The translations under genes were made by a program, and so were the position numbers. From Planctomycetaceae bacterium (GTDB lineage: Bacteria > Planctomycetota > Planctomycetia > Pirellulales > Thermoguttaceae), in the NCBI GenBank assembly GCA_012719125.1, contig JAAYAY010000026.1:30659-94658 (forward strand): 64,000 nucleotides of DNA, in the 5' to 3' direction. The notes beneath the pieces are model-generated. The model had not been told where the DNA came from, did no database searches, and saw only the letters and a list, made by a program, of their open reading frames with translations. The first letter of the stretch is position 1. Each line of letters starts with the position of its first letter. Below are positions 23,755 through 31,985 of this stretch, piece after piece.

Positions 23755-25173
23755 ATGAGCACCGCAACCAAACCGACGAACCTTCGCGAGCTGCGCGAAA
23801 GTGGCTGGGTGTCCAGAACCGTCAAAGAAGAAATCCGGGAGAACTTCCTGCGTGCCCTGAGTGCGGGAGACGATCTGTTTCCCGGTATCGTCGGCTACCA
23901 GGACACGGTGATCCCGGAAATCAATATCGGCTTGATTGCAGGGCACGACCTGCTGTTCCTCGGCGAGAAAGGCCAGGCCAAGAGCCGGCTCATGCGGCTG
24001 CTCGTCCGCTTCCTCGACGAAGAGATCCCCTACCTCGACCTGCCGGGTGCGCCCGTTCACGAAGATCCGCTGGCCCCCATCACTTCGGCGGGTAAGCGAA
24101 TGCTGGCCGAGCGTCCAGAGGACGAGATCCCCGTCGCCTGGTGGCATCGCGACGACCGTTACGCCGAGCGGCTCGCACCGGGAACCAAGTTTGCCGACGT
24201 GATCGGAGAAATCGATCCCGCCAAACTGGCCCAGGGAACCAGCATGTCGGCCGAAGACGCCCTCCATTTCGGGCTCATCCCCCGGATGCATCGGGGACTG
24301 TTCGCCATCAACGAACTACCGGAACTGGACGAACTGGTCCAGGTCGGGCTGTTCAATATCCTGGAAGAACGCGACGTCCAGATCCGCGGGTATCCGATCC
24401 GCTTCGATCTGGACGTGATGATCCTCTTTTCCGCCAATCCGGCCACCTACAATCGCAGCGGCAAGGTAATCCCCCAGCTCAAGGACCGCATCGGGTCGGT
24501 CATTCACACCCACTATCCGCGCCAACGCGATCTCGGCGTCGAAATCACCGAGCAGGAAGCCGGAATCGATCTCGGCGGCGAGTTCCCGGTCGCCGTGCCC
24601 TACTTCATGCGCGAGATCATCGAGCAGATCAGCATCGTCGCCCGGCAGTCGAAGTACGTCGATCAGCAATCGGGGGTCAGCGCCCGGCTGAGCATCGCCA
24701 ACTATCGCGCCATGGTCGCCAGCGCCCGGCAGCGAGCGGCCGTGCTCGGCGAGCGCCCTGCCGTTCCGCGGATCAGCGACCTGGGCCATCTCGTCTCCAC
24801 GTCGCTCGGCAAGCTGGAGCTCGACATGATGTCCAGCCACCAGATGTCCGAGCGGCAGGTGCTCGACGCCATCGTCGCCGAGGCGATTCGCGACGTGTTC
24901 GACGAATACGTCGAACGGCACGGCGTCGAAGAGATCGCCGAGATCTTCTCGCGCGGCGTGAAAGTCGAAGTCGGCGACCTGCTCCCCTCGGAGCGCTACG
25001 CCGACCGCCTCAAGCACGTGCCGCCGGCCTGGGAGAAGGCCTTTGAAGTCAACGCCTCGAGCGACGCAGCCATGCGGGCGTCGTGCGTCGAATTCGTGCT
25101 GGCCGGACTCTACGCCCACGAAACGATCTCGCGTGCCGAACGTCACGGACGGATCGAGTACGAGTTCTTCTAA
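23755..25173 (+). CDS. Magnesium-chelatase-like AAA+ ATPase
   Basis: A 472-residue AAA+ protein related to ChlI/BchI and COG1239 proteins. Walker A is atypical: [13 protein letters not shown] at about residues 64-76. The Walker B region is [13 protein letters not shown], and the sensor 1 part is [13 protein letters not shown]. The insert with [18 protein letters not shown] is typical of this group. Such ATPases normally pair with a vWA-domain protein encoded next door; here no such gene follows, and a strong palindrome and a convergent DUF2461 gene come next. The start at 23755 is chosen because [18 protein letters not shown] resembles a normal N-terminus, unlike the Arg-rich upstream extension. 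Confidence 0.88.
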   Translation: MSTATKPTNLRELRESGWVSRTVKEEIRENFLRALSAGDDLFPGIVGYQDTVIPEINIGLIAGHDLLFLGEKGQAKSRLMRLLVRFLDEEIPYLDLPGAPVHEDPLAPITSAGKRMLAERPEDEIPVAWWHRDDRYAERLAPGTKFADVIGEIDPAKLAQGTSMSAEDALHFGLIPRMHRGLFAINELPELDELVQVGLFNILEERDVQIRGYPIRFDLDVMILFSANPATYNRSGKVIPQLKDRIGSVIHTHYPRQRDLGVEITEQEAGIDLGGEFPVAVPYFMREIIEQISIVARQSKYVDQQSGVSARLSIANYRAMVASARQRAAVLGERPAVPRISDLGHLVSTSLGKLELDMMSSHQMSERQVLDAIVAEAIRDVFDEYVERHGVEEIAEIFSRGVKVEVGDLLPSERYADRLKHVPPAWEKAFEVNASSDAAMRASCVEFVLAGLYAHETISRAERHGRIEYEFF

Positions 25174-25270
25174 ACCGATGCTGAATGGCCTTTCGTGATT
25201 CCTGGAGGAGTTCTGGTTGGACAGCGCCGCTTCGGTGCAGTCTGAGAACCTGAACCCGTTCGAGTGCAGT

Positions 25271-25338
25271 CGTTTAACGCCCAGTCGAAGGCGCCGGACA
25301 CACTACGGAAGCCGGCGCCTTCGGCTGGGCGTTAAACG
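25271..25338. terminator. 27-bp stem palindrome between convergent genes
   Basis: CGTTTAACGCCCAGTCGAAG plus GCGCCGG (25271-25297) pairs with CCGGCGCCTTCGGCTGGGCG plus TTAAACG (25312-25338), with one mismatch and a 14-base loop. It lies 97 bp after the ATPase stop and 36 bp from the end of the convergent DUF2461 gene, the position of a bidirectional terminator. The absence of a T-tract and the length of the stem also fit a dispersed repeat. Confidence 0.6.
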
Positions 25339-25374
25339 AGCAACCCTCAGGAAGTTGCGATTACCAGCGACTGC

Positions 25375-26061
25375 TCAGAACGGCACGTTCAGCGCCCGGC
25401 ACAGGAACCGCATGAAGGGGCGGCTCGCCGCGAAGTCGTCGGCCACGACGTCGACGAAATCGCTGCCGAGGACTTCACCCTCGCTCACATCGCGATAGGC
25501 GATGAAATCGGTCCGCTTGAGATCCTCGATCAGGGGATGGTCGGCCGGATAGTCGCGGGGCGCCTTCTTCAGGCTGTCGCCCTCCAGGGTAAAACGTGCC
25601 TGGAATCGCTTGTCGTTCTTCGCCCGCCGCCAGCGAGGGCCTTCTTCGTCGATCGCCTGCCGGATCAGAGCCAGGGCCTCGCGCTCGGGGCGCCATGTGC
25701 CGGCGCAGACGAAACACTCCTCCGGAGAAATGTGGACGTAGAACCCCGGCGCGTGGACGTCGCGGGCGAACTCGTGCCGAAACTGGATCCCCACGTTCGT
25801 CTTGTACGGTTCCGAGTCCTTGGCGAATCGCGTGTCGCGATAGACCCGCATGAGCGAGCCGCCCAACCGGCGATCGCTGGCAACGAAGTACCTGGAGATC
25901 TTCTTCAATCGCGGCGCAAAGGCCCGAATGAACCGCATGCACGGTCCCAGCACCTCGCGTTCGTAGCGCTCCTTGTTCTCCCAGAACCACGGCCGGTTGT
26001 TGTTGACGGTCAACTCGTCGAGGAATTGGATGAGCGTCGGTTCAAAACCACTGAACTCCAC
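25375..26061 (-). CDS. DUF2461 family protein
   Basis: A 228-residue protein of the DUF2461/TIGR02453 family, of unknown biochemical function. Family landmarks: FLDELTVNNNRPWFWENKER near the start, RVYRDTRFAKDSEPYKTN in the middle, and PGFYVHISPEECFVCAG. The GTG at 26061 is preferred: it has AGGAGG seven bases upstream, while the longer frame from 26124 adds 21 atypical residues. Cytoplasmic. Confidence 0.88.
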   Translation of the reverse strand: MEFSGFEPTLIQFLDELTVNNNRPWFWENKERYEREVLGPCMRFIRAFAPRLKKISRYFVASDRRLGGSLMRVYRDTRFAKDSEPYKTNVGIQFRHEFARDVHAPGFYVHISPEECFVCAGTWRPEREALALIRQAIDEEGPRWRRAKNDKRFQARFTLEGDSLKKAPRDYPADHPLIEDLKRTDFIAYRDVSEGEVLGSDFVDVVADDFAASRPFMRFLCRALNVPF

Positions 26062-26129
26062 GGCAAGACCTCCTGCGCTGGATTGCACGAGCGACGTCAG
26101 GGAGGCGGCATGCCCTCCAATCATCCGAC

Positions 26130-26310
26130 GCGGCCTCCGGCCGTAACCAAATCCGAAACACGAAATCCGAAACCCTAAACAAATTCAAAACCTGAAATCC
26201 GAATGTTTCAAACCTGACGAGCGGACACGCGCTGGATGTTGTCTCGAGCCTTCCGCGTTTGAGTTTTGGGTTTGTTTCGGATTTTGTGCTTCGTATTTCG
26301 GATTTCAAAG
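26130..26310. repeat. AT-rich dispersed repeat (AAATCCGAAA type), copy A
   Basis: An AT-rich island in high-GC DNA, made of ATCCGAAA-type motifs on one side and TTTCGGATTT-type motifs on the other, with TTTCAAACCTGACGAGCGGA in the middle. The reverse complement aligns from end to end with copy B at 51034-51223, sharing the TGAAATCCGAAAT start, the CGTCAGGTTTGAAACATTC core and the GGCCGGAGGC end. No coding capacity. Confidence 0.8.
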
Positions 26311-26347
26311 GCGCTCGTATGCCGCGCGCATCTTGTAACTGAAGACG

Positions 26348-27520
26348 CTAGCCAATGATCCGCTTCCACTTCTCGATGTTCCACATGGCCTTCTCGGCCG
26401 GCGTCATCTTGCTGAAGTCGGGATCGGACTCGTGCCGAGCGCTTGCCGCAGCGCGGGCTGCCGGAGCTGCTCGGTGCGGCTTCGAGCCCGAGCCGCTGTA
26501 AGCGCTCGACGTGGACGTCCACTGGAGGTCGTCGTCCAGCGGTCGGTAAGGCTGGATGCCCAGCCGCTGCAAGTCGCCGTGGTAGGCGCGGACCGCTTCG
26601 GCCGGCAGGATCTCGTCGTCGGCCACGGCGCGGAGATAACGCACAAAGGAGAGCTGGTGCTCCGAATTGTTGATCTTCCGGCCGTAAAGAGCCACCCGGG
26701 CACCGTACTTCTTCGCTTCCCACAACATTTGGAACGCATCGAACGTGGTACCCGACGAGCCGCCGAGGATGCCGACGACCAGCGACTTGTCGTATCGAGC
26801 CAGCGATTCGATCGCCTTGGGGCCGTGGTAGGGGATCTTCAGGAAGAGAGGGCGGCCCGAACTGGTCACGCCCGCCAGCGTGCGGACGATATGATCGTTG
26901 ATGAACCGGGCCAGGTCCTGCGGAGCATGCTCGCCCGGTGCGTTCGGGTCGAAAACCTCGAGAAAGTGGCGAAAGCCCTTCCGCTCCGCCTCCAGGCGAA
27001 ACTCCTTGTATTTCTCCAACGTCGCGTGGTCGAGGTTGACGTCGTTGTTGAAGGTGACCGAGTAGAGGCCCAGATCGGCCCCCAGGCCGCGTTCAGAACC
27101 GCTGCACTCGACTTTTCCGCACATGATGTGGTCGAGTGTGGCCGAGCGGAAAGGTTGGGAGGGCTGGGAACCGTAGCGGCCCGAACCGGCCGCCAGCCAG
27201 ATGTCGCTGGTGTCGTTGGCGCGGCAGGCGGGCGTGATATGGCTGGAATCGAACAGCCGCTCGCGGATGGTCAGGATCTCGCTCGTGCTGGCGCTCATCA
27301 ACATGATGTCGACCAGGCCCTGGGCGACGATCTCGCGGATGAGATCGCGGTATTCGTCGAGCGTGCGAAAATGGGCCTCGTCGGAGTGGTGCTCGGGGCT
27401 CTTGCCCGGCGATGCCAGTCCAAACGCCATATCGGCGTCCTTGGCGTCGGCGAGGATGAAATCGCGGCAGGACGAATCGGCGAGGATGCGGGCGATTTTC
27501 TGATCGAGTGATTTCTGCAT
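26348..27520 (-). CDS. Aldolase-like TIM-barrel protein
   Basis: A 390-residue cytoplasmic protein. It begins QKSLDQKIARILADSS, then FILADAKDADMAFG. Further on come FLKIPYHGPKAIESLARYD and VGILGGSSGTTFDAFQML, which look like the beta-alpha units carrying the Schiff-base lysine and the phosphate-binding loop of class I aldolases of the LacD/FbaB/DeoC kind. This similarity is by eye and the substrate is unknown. A low-complexity Ser/Ala linker near the C-terminus precedes DFSKMTPAEKAMWNIEKWK. The start at 27520 is chosen at MQKSLDQ; the upstream frame to 27634 lacks family character. Confidence 0.6.
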   Translation of the reverse strand: MQKSLDQKIARILADSSCRDFILADAKDADMAFGLASPGKSPEHHSDEAHFRTLDEYRDLIREIVAQGLVDIMLMSASTSEILTIRERLFDSSHITPACRANDTSDIWLAAGSGRYGSQPSQPFRSATLDHIMCGKVECSGSERGLGADLGLYSVTFNNDVNLDHATLEKYKEFRLEAERKGFRHFLEVFDPNAPGEHAPQDLARFINDHIVRTLAGVTSSGRPLFLKIPYHGPKAIESLARYDKSLVVGILGGSSGTTFDAFQMLWEAKKYGARVALYGRKINNSEHQLSFVRYLRAVADDEILPAEAVRAYHGDLQRLGIQPYRPLDDDLQWTSTSSAYSGSGSKPHRAAPAARAAASARHESDPDFSKMTPAEKAMWNIEKWKRIIG

Positions 27521-27720
27521 GGGGTCCGGCTCCGGCACGGTTGATTCAAGCGAGTCCTCAAGTATACACCGCAGACGCGGATCGATTCCACGGGAATTGG
27601 CCGGTTCCCGGCGACTCCCCGGGGACTTGTTCAATCCGCCGTCCGGCCCGTGTAGAATCGGGTTTTCGGCCGTGCCGGCCCCGCCTGTGACCTCAGAAAC
27701 GCTCCCTCGGAGATCCCCTG

Positions 27721-29790
27721 ATGCGAGACTTCAGCTACTCGATTCTGTTCGTTCTCCTGGCCTTTTCCGGTCTATCCGCTGAAACGACCCTCTACGTGGC
27801 CCCCAGCGGCCGGGACTCCAACCCCGGTACCCGGCAGGCCCCGCTCGCCACCCTGGCCGCTGCCCGAGATCGAGTCCGCCAGGTCAAGGCCGAGCAGCCG
27901 GGCGAGGCGATCCAGGTCGTGTTCGCCTCAGGAACCTACATTCTCTCGGAACCGGTCCGGTTCACCGCCCAGGATTCCGGCTCTGCACAAGCCCCGATTG
28001 TCTATCGGGCCTGGCCCGACGCAGAGGTCCGCTTCACGGGGGGCGTGACCGTCGGCGACTGGGGACCGGTGACCGATCAGGCCATTCTGGACCGGCTGCC
28101 GGAAGTCTCGCGGGCCCAGGTGCGAGTGGCCGATCTGAAAGCCCAGGGAATCACCAATTACGGCAAGCTGGCCGCGCACGGCTTCTCTGCCGGCAGCCCG
28201 GCCGCCGAGGCCGAGTTGTTCTACGACGACCAGCCCATGACCCTGGCCCGCTGGCCGAACGAGGGCTTTCGCGGTGTCGAAGCAACCGAAGGTCTGGAGC
28301 GTGTGAAGGTCGATACCGACCGGCTCGCTCGCTGGGTCGAAGAGACCGACCCCTGGGTATTTGCCTACTGGCATCACGACTGGGCCGAACTGCACGAACC
28401 GATTGCCGGGATCGACGCCGGCGCCCAGGTGCTGATCCGCTCGGAGAAGATCAAGCCCGTCTACGGCATCACCGAGGGCCGGGCCCGATGGTACGCCTAC
28501 AACCTGCTGAGCGAGCTCGACCAGCCGGGCGAGTTCTACCTCGACCGGGCCGCCGGACGGCTCTACTTCTGGCCGCCCGTGCCCGATGGCCCCGTGCCCG
28601 ACGGCCGGGCCGTGCTCTCCCTGTCCGACGGAATCCTCCAGGCCGAGGAGTTGTCGCACGTGACGTTCCAGGGCATCGTGATGGAGGCATGCCGGGCGAC
28701 CGCCGTCTCGATCAAGGGCGGAACCGAATGCCGCGTCGTGGGCTGCACGATCCGCAACGTGGGGCATCGAGCCGTGTCGGCCTCAGGCGGCACGAAACAC
28801 GAGGTCTACGGCTGCGACGTCTACTACTGCGGCGAAGGCGGCATCGGCCTTTCGGGCGGCGATCGCCCCACGCTCACACCGGCCGGCCACAACGCCGAGA
28901 ACAACCACGTTCACCACTACTCCCGCCGGGCGCGGACCTACAAGACCGGCGTGAGCGTCAGCGGCGTGGGCAACCGCATCGCTCACAACCTGGTGCACGA
29001 CGGCCCCCACATGGCCCTTTCGGCCGGTGGAAACGACCATGTCGTCGAACTGAACGAGATCCACAACGTCGTCTACGAGAGCGGCGACGCGGGCGCCTAC
29101 TATGTGGGCCGCGACTGGACCCAGCGGGGCAACGTCCTCCGCCACAACTACTGGCACGATATCCTGGGCGGCACGGGCTACGGCGGCATGACCATCTACC
29201 TCGACGACCAGCACTGCGGCCACACCATCGGCGGCAACGTGTTCGAACGCTGCCACCAGGCCGTGTTCATCGGCGGAGGCGACGACAACATCGTCACCAA
29301 CAACGTGTTTCTGAACTGCCGCCGTGCGGCCCATATCGACAACCGCGGCATGGGCTGGCAGAAAGCGGCCACCGACGATCCCAACGGGACCCTCCGCCAA
29401 GGGCTGCGGGCCATGCCCATCGACAGCGACCTGTGGAAGCGGCGCTATCCCACCTTGGCCGGCATTCTGGACGACGAGCCGAACATCCCCAAGCGTAACG
29501 TGTTCGCCCACAATATCAGCGCCGGCGGCACCTGGAATCACATCCACGAGGGCACGCGGCAGTACCAGACGATCGAAGACAACCTCGTCTTCGACGACGA
29601 TCCGGACTGGATTCGGCTGATCAAGGACGGCAGCGGCAAACTCGTGAAGATCGAATTCAAGGGCCCTGCGGCGGTGGAGAAGATCGGCTTCCAAACTATT
29701 CCGGTCGAGAAGATCGGTGTCTATCCGGACGAGCGGCGGGCCAGTTGGCCGGTGGAACATCCGGTGCGGGTGGTGACGATGCCGGAGTAG
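27721..29790 (+). CDS. Secreted right-handed parallel beta-helix protein
   Basis: A 689-residue exported protein (signal peptide 1-19, ending GLSAE). LYVAPSGRDSNPGTRQAPLA opens the family, followed by repeated short beta-strand coils rich in Asn, Gly, His and Val (GCTIRNVGHRAVSASGGT, NRIAHNLVHDGPHMALSAG, NNIVTNNVFLNC). This is the pectate-lyase-like or DUF1565/NosD-like beta-helix, typical of polysaccharide lyases, epimerases or glycosidases; no specific catalytic set can be assigned by eye. Probably acts on extracellular polysaccharide. Confidence 0.88.
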   Translation: MRDFSYSILFVLLAFSGLSAETTLYVAPSGRDSNPGTRQAPLATLAAARDRVRQVKAEQPGEAIQVVFASGTYILSEPVRFTAQDSGSAQAPIVYRAWPDAEVRFTGGVTVGDWGPVTDQAILDRLPEVSRAQVRVADLKAQGITNYGKLAAHGFSAGSPAAEAELFYDDQPMTLARWPNEGFRGVEATEGLERVKVDTDRLARWVEETDPWVFAYWHHDWAELHEPIAGIDAGAQVLIRSEKIKPVYGITEGRARWYAYNLLSELDQPGEFYLDRAAGRLYFWPPVPDGPVPDGRAVLSLSDGILQAEELSHVTFQGIVMEACRATAVSIKGGTECRVVGCTIRNVGHRAVSASGGTKHEVYGCDVYYCGEGGIGLSGGDRPTLTPAGHNAENNHVHHYSRRARTYKTGVSVSGVGNRIAHNLVHDGPHMALSAGGNDHVVELNEIHNVVYESGDAGAYYVGRDWTQRGNVLRHNYWHDILGGTGYGGMTIYLDDQHCGHTIGGNVFERCHQAVFIGGGDDNIVTNNVFLNCRRAAHIDNRGMGWQKAATDDPNGTLRQGLRAMPIDSDLWKRRYPTLAGILDDEPNIPKRNVFAHNISAGGTWNHIHEGTRQYQTIEDNLVFDDDPDWIRLIKDGSGKLVKIEFKGPAAVEKIGFQTIPVEKIGVYPDERRASWPVEHPVRVVTMPE

Positions 29791-29798
29791 GTCAGCGT

Positions 29799-30140
29799 TC
29801 AGTGAACTTCGTCTGGCTCGGGCGATCCGAAGTTGTTCACACGCTCTTCGAGCCAACGTTTTAGGGACACTTGGCTCTCGGCGGACGGCTTTCCGAAGAT
29901 GAGATTCTCGACGCTGATATCCTCGTCCAGCAGGGGCCAGTGGATTCCTCGTCCATTGCCGATGAGTCGCCAATTCATGCGTTCGTCCAGAGTCGCATGA
30001 CGAAGCCGCGGGTACCACGACAACGGCGCGGAGATCGTCCGACCGTCTGATAGTTCCACGCTCAGAGCATCGTCAGTGACCACTAGTGTTACCGCAAGGA
30101 CATTCTGTGTGTCACGCGTTGAAGAACTCATTCCAGGCAC
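29799..30140 (-). CDS. DUF2442 protein
   Basis: A 113-residue protein with the DUF2442 core: VTDDALSVELSDGRTISAPL followed by SWYPRLRHAT and IHWPLLDEDISVENLI. DUF2442 proteins are frequently encoded next to DUF4160 proteins, and here the two reading frames overlap by 29 bp, so they are cotranslated. Function is not established; a toxin-antitoxin-like role has been suggested for such small pairs but I cannot confirm it. Confidence 0.9.
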   Translation of the reverse strand: MPGMSSSTRDTQNVLAVTLVVTDDALSVELSDGRTISAPLSWYPRLRHATLDERMNWRLIGNGRGIHWPLLDEDISVENLIFGKPSAESQVSLKRWLEERVNNFGSPEPDEVH

Positions 30141-30348
30141 CTGTCAATTGGTCGTGGTGTTCGGTCACAATCTGTTCGATTCGACGGAGTTCTCTGGCTG
30201 AAAAACGGCAACTACGTTCCAGGCGTGTGGGATTGAGCCAGTACTTCGCTTCGCTCTCGTCACGTTCGACGTGAACGTGTGGCGGCTCATCACCGTCGCC
30301 GGAGTAGAAGAAGAACCTGTATGGGCCGCTTCTCAGGATGGTGGGCAT
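30112..30348 (-). CDS. DUF4160 protein
   Basis: A 78-residue DUF4160 protein: MPTILRSGPYRFFFYSGD, then EPPHVHVERDESEAKYWL and RELRRIEQIVTEH. The HVHV motif is the family hallmark. The ATG at 30348 is preferred over the upstream frame at 30399 because MPTIL is the common start of the family. It is the first gene of a two-gene unit with the DUF2442 gene. Confidence 0.9.
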   Translation of the reverse strand: MPTILRSGPYRFFFYSGDGDEPPHVHVERDESEAKYWLNPTRLERSCRFSARELRRIEQIVTEHHDQLTGAWNEFFNA

Positions 30349-30880
30349 TCCTTCACCGTGTGCACATAGCAGGTCGGATTCGGTAGCCACGGCTAACAAC
30401 TGACCTGAGCATGTTTGACAATTCCATCAAGGAAATCAGGAGCCATCCCCACGACAACCAACAATACCCCTGTCGATCCCTCCCTGTCAATCTGAGGTTT
30501 GCTCGGTCATTTTCGTTTGAAATGGTCAAGGTTGACCAGGCCAGGCCCATACCCGGCATAGACCAGAAATCCCCGATCGGTCGTCGCGTTCCAACAGGCT
30601 CCCCACCGGGCACAAACGTCTTGGCCCGCCGTTGTGGATTGGCTTGCCGGTCGATCCATCGGCGGTTCCCAGGGGCCTGCAAGCGATTCTCCCGCCAAAC
30701 GAGCCAGTGGCTTGCCAAACGGCCGAGATCTTCCGATCCTGGAAGGCAGCCTTTCAGGCACACAACCTGAAGGAAAGCCCGACTTTCGTCGGCTGCCATG
30801 CCCGCCGACAGTGCTCGCCTTTCACGATGAGAAGTGACACACAATGCAGTTCCTTCGATTTGCCGCTTTGGCAAGGCTGT
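30349..30880. other. Unassigned stretch of about 530 bp
   Basis: Several frames cross this region on both strands but none has family motifs. The minus-strand frame 30507-30761 contains ARWGACWNATTDRGFLVYAG, which reads more like a real peptide than the others and could be a remnant or a repeat. I do not call a gene here. Confidence 0.4.
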
Positions 30881-31636
30881 TTAATGCACAACATATCTCC
30901 GCCGGCGATACTCCGAAGGACTCACGCCGATGTGGCGGCGGAACTGGCGGGCGAAGTAGTTGGGCTCGTTGAAGCCGCATTCCAACGCGATCTCCGTCAC
31001 GCTCAGACGACTGCCGCTCAAAAGATCGGCTGCGGCCTGGAGACGCACGCTGAGAATGAACTGCAAGGGAGACCTTCCCAGGAGCCTGTGGAACGTTCGG
31101 CGAAACTGGCTCGGTGAAAGATGGCAGGCCCGGGCCAGGCCGTCCAGGTCGATCGTGCGGGAATAGTCGCGGCAGATGATATCGAGGGCCGGCATCATCT
31201 TGTTGAAGGGATGTAGACGCGGGTTTGCCTTGCCCAGCTTTCGCGTGATTCCCTTCAACCCGACCACGCTGCCGTCCTTCCCATAGAGCGGCAGCTTCGT
31301 TGTGCAGAACCAGGAGACGCCGCCGTCTTCGTCGAGCATCAATTCCACGCGTTCGTGGATCGGCTTGCCGCCCTCGATCACGATCCGGTCGTCGGCGTGG
31401 AAGGCGTCGGCAATGCCCTTTGGAAAGAAGTCCGAGCCGCTCCTGCCGATGACCGTCTCGAAGCTGTCTTGTCTCAGCAACCTCAACAGCGCCTGATTTC
31501 CCAGCATCATCCGCGACTGGAGGTCCTTGACGAAGAAGCAAACCTCCGGCAGGTGGTCGAACAGCGACTCAAACTCCCCCCGGTTTCTCAGCGAGGCGAC
31601 GAACGCCTCGCTGGCAACTTGGCTCCCGGTGCTCAT
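30881..31636 (-). CDS. PAS-AraC family transcriptional regulator
   Basis: A 251-residue regulator. Residues about 22-135 form a PAS sensor domain (EVCFFVKDLQSRMMLGNQAL at the start, WFCTTKLPLYGKDGSVVGL near the end). Residues about 150-248 form an AraC-type double HTH: IDLDGLARACHLSPSQFRRT, VTEIALECGFNEPNYFARQF and the terminal GVSPSEYRR. This combination occurs repeatedly in planctomycetes near carbohydrate genes. It is divergent from the FGE-like gene cluster at 31986, which it could control. Confidence 0.9.
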   Translation of the reverse strand: MSTGSQVASEAFVASLRNRGEFESLFDHLPEVCFFVKDLQSRMMLGNQALLRLLRQDSFETVIGRSGSDFFPKGIADAFHADDRIVIEGGKPIHERVELMLDEDGGVSWFCTTKLPLYGKDGSVVGLKGITRKLGKANPRLHPFNKMMPALDIICRDYSRTIDLDGLARACHLSPSQFRRTFHRLLGRSPLQFILSVRLQAAADLLSGSRLSVTEIALECGFNEPNYFARQFRRHIGVSPSEYRRRRYVVH

Positions 31637-31985
31637 GGGACTATCCCCGGAATGCGCGTTTTGTGCTAGATATCGCTCGTTTTCACCGAGATATCGATAA
31701 TCCGGAATGCTATTTTAGCAGCGTCGCACTCAAGATGGCAACCGAGAGGCTCTTGCCATAGAATGGGGGCGGGTTGTCGCAACCGAGTCTCAGCTCTTGT
31801 TGCCTGAGGGCCCTGCCGTTCCCAGGAGAACTGCAAAGTCCTCTTGTGGCAAGGAAAGCAGCAGGCACTCTCCGAGCGCCGCTGGCGGAAAATCGGGATT
31901 CCGGCAGTTCTGCGGACGGCACGGCGGAGCGTGCCTGCTACTTTGCAGTTCCCCTGCTGCCGTTCCGCCGGAGGTGGACGTATTC
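31637..31985. other. Divergent gap containing MITE copy 2
   Basis: About 350 bp between the PAS-AraC gene and the FGE-like gene. The left 170 bp are relatively AT-rich around 31665-31735 and could hold the regulator promoter. The right part is filled by MITE copy 2, which ends 29 bp before the FGE-like start codon, so insertion has rearranged that leader. Confidence 0.5.
31823..31956. mobile_element. MITE-like element, copy 2
   Basis: 134 bp running from CAGGAGAACTGCAAAG to CTTTGCAGTTCCCCTG; these 16-bp terminal inverted repeats differ at one position. The perfect 10-bp direct repeat CTGCCGTTCC flanks it (31813-31822 and 31957-31966), the clearest target-site duplication of the four copies. 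The internal part is almost entirely inverted repeat (GTAGCAGG/CCTGCTAC arms, here partly GCAGCAGG). It carries no gene; upstream extensions of the next reading frame through it are artefacts. Confidence 0.9.

Noticed and set aside
30353..30874. Minus-strand frame of 173 residues between the DUF4160 and AraC genes
   Set aside because: No family motif, no ribosome-binding site and overlap with the DUF4160 region; only a short piece looks peptide-like.
31797..31985. N-terminal extension of the FGE-like protein
   Set aside because: The extension is a translation of MITE copy 2; the start after it has a ribosome-binding-like site and a proper signal peptide.
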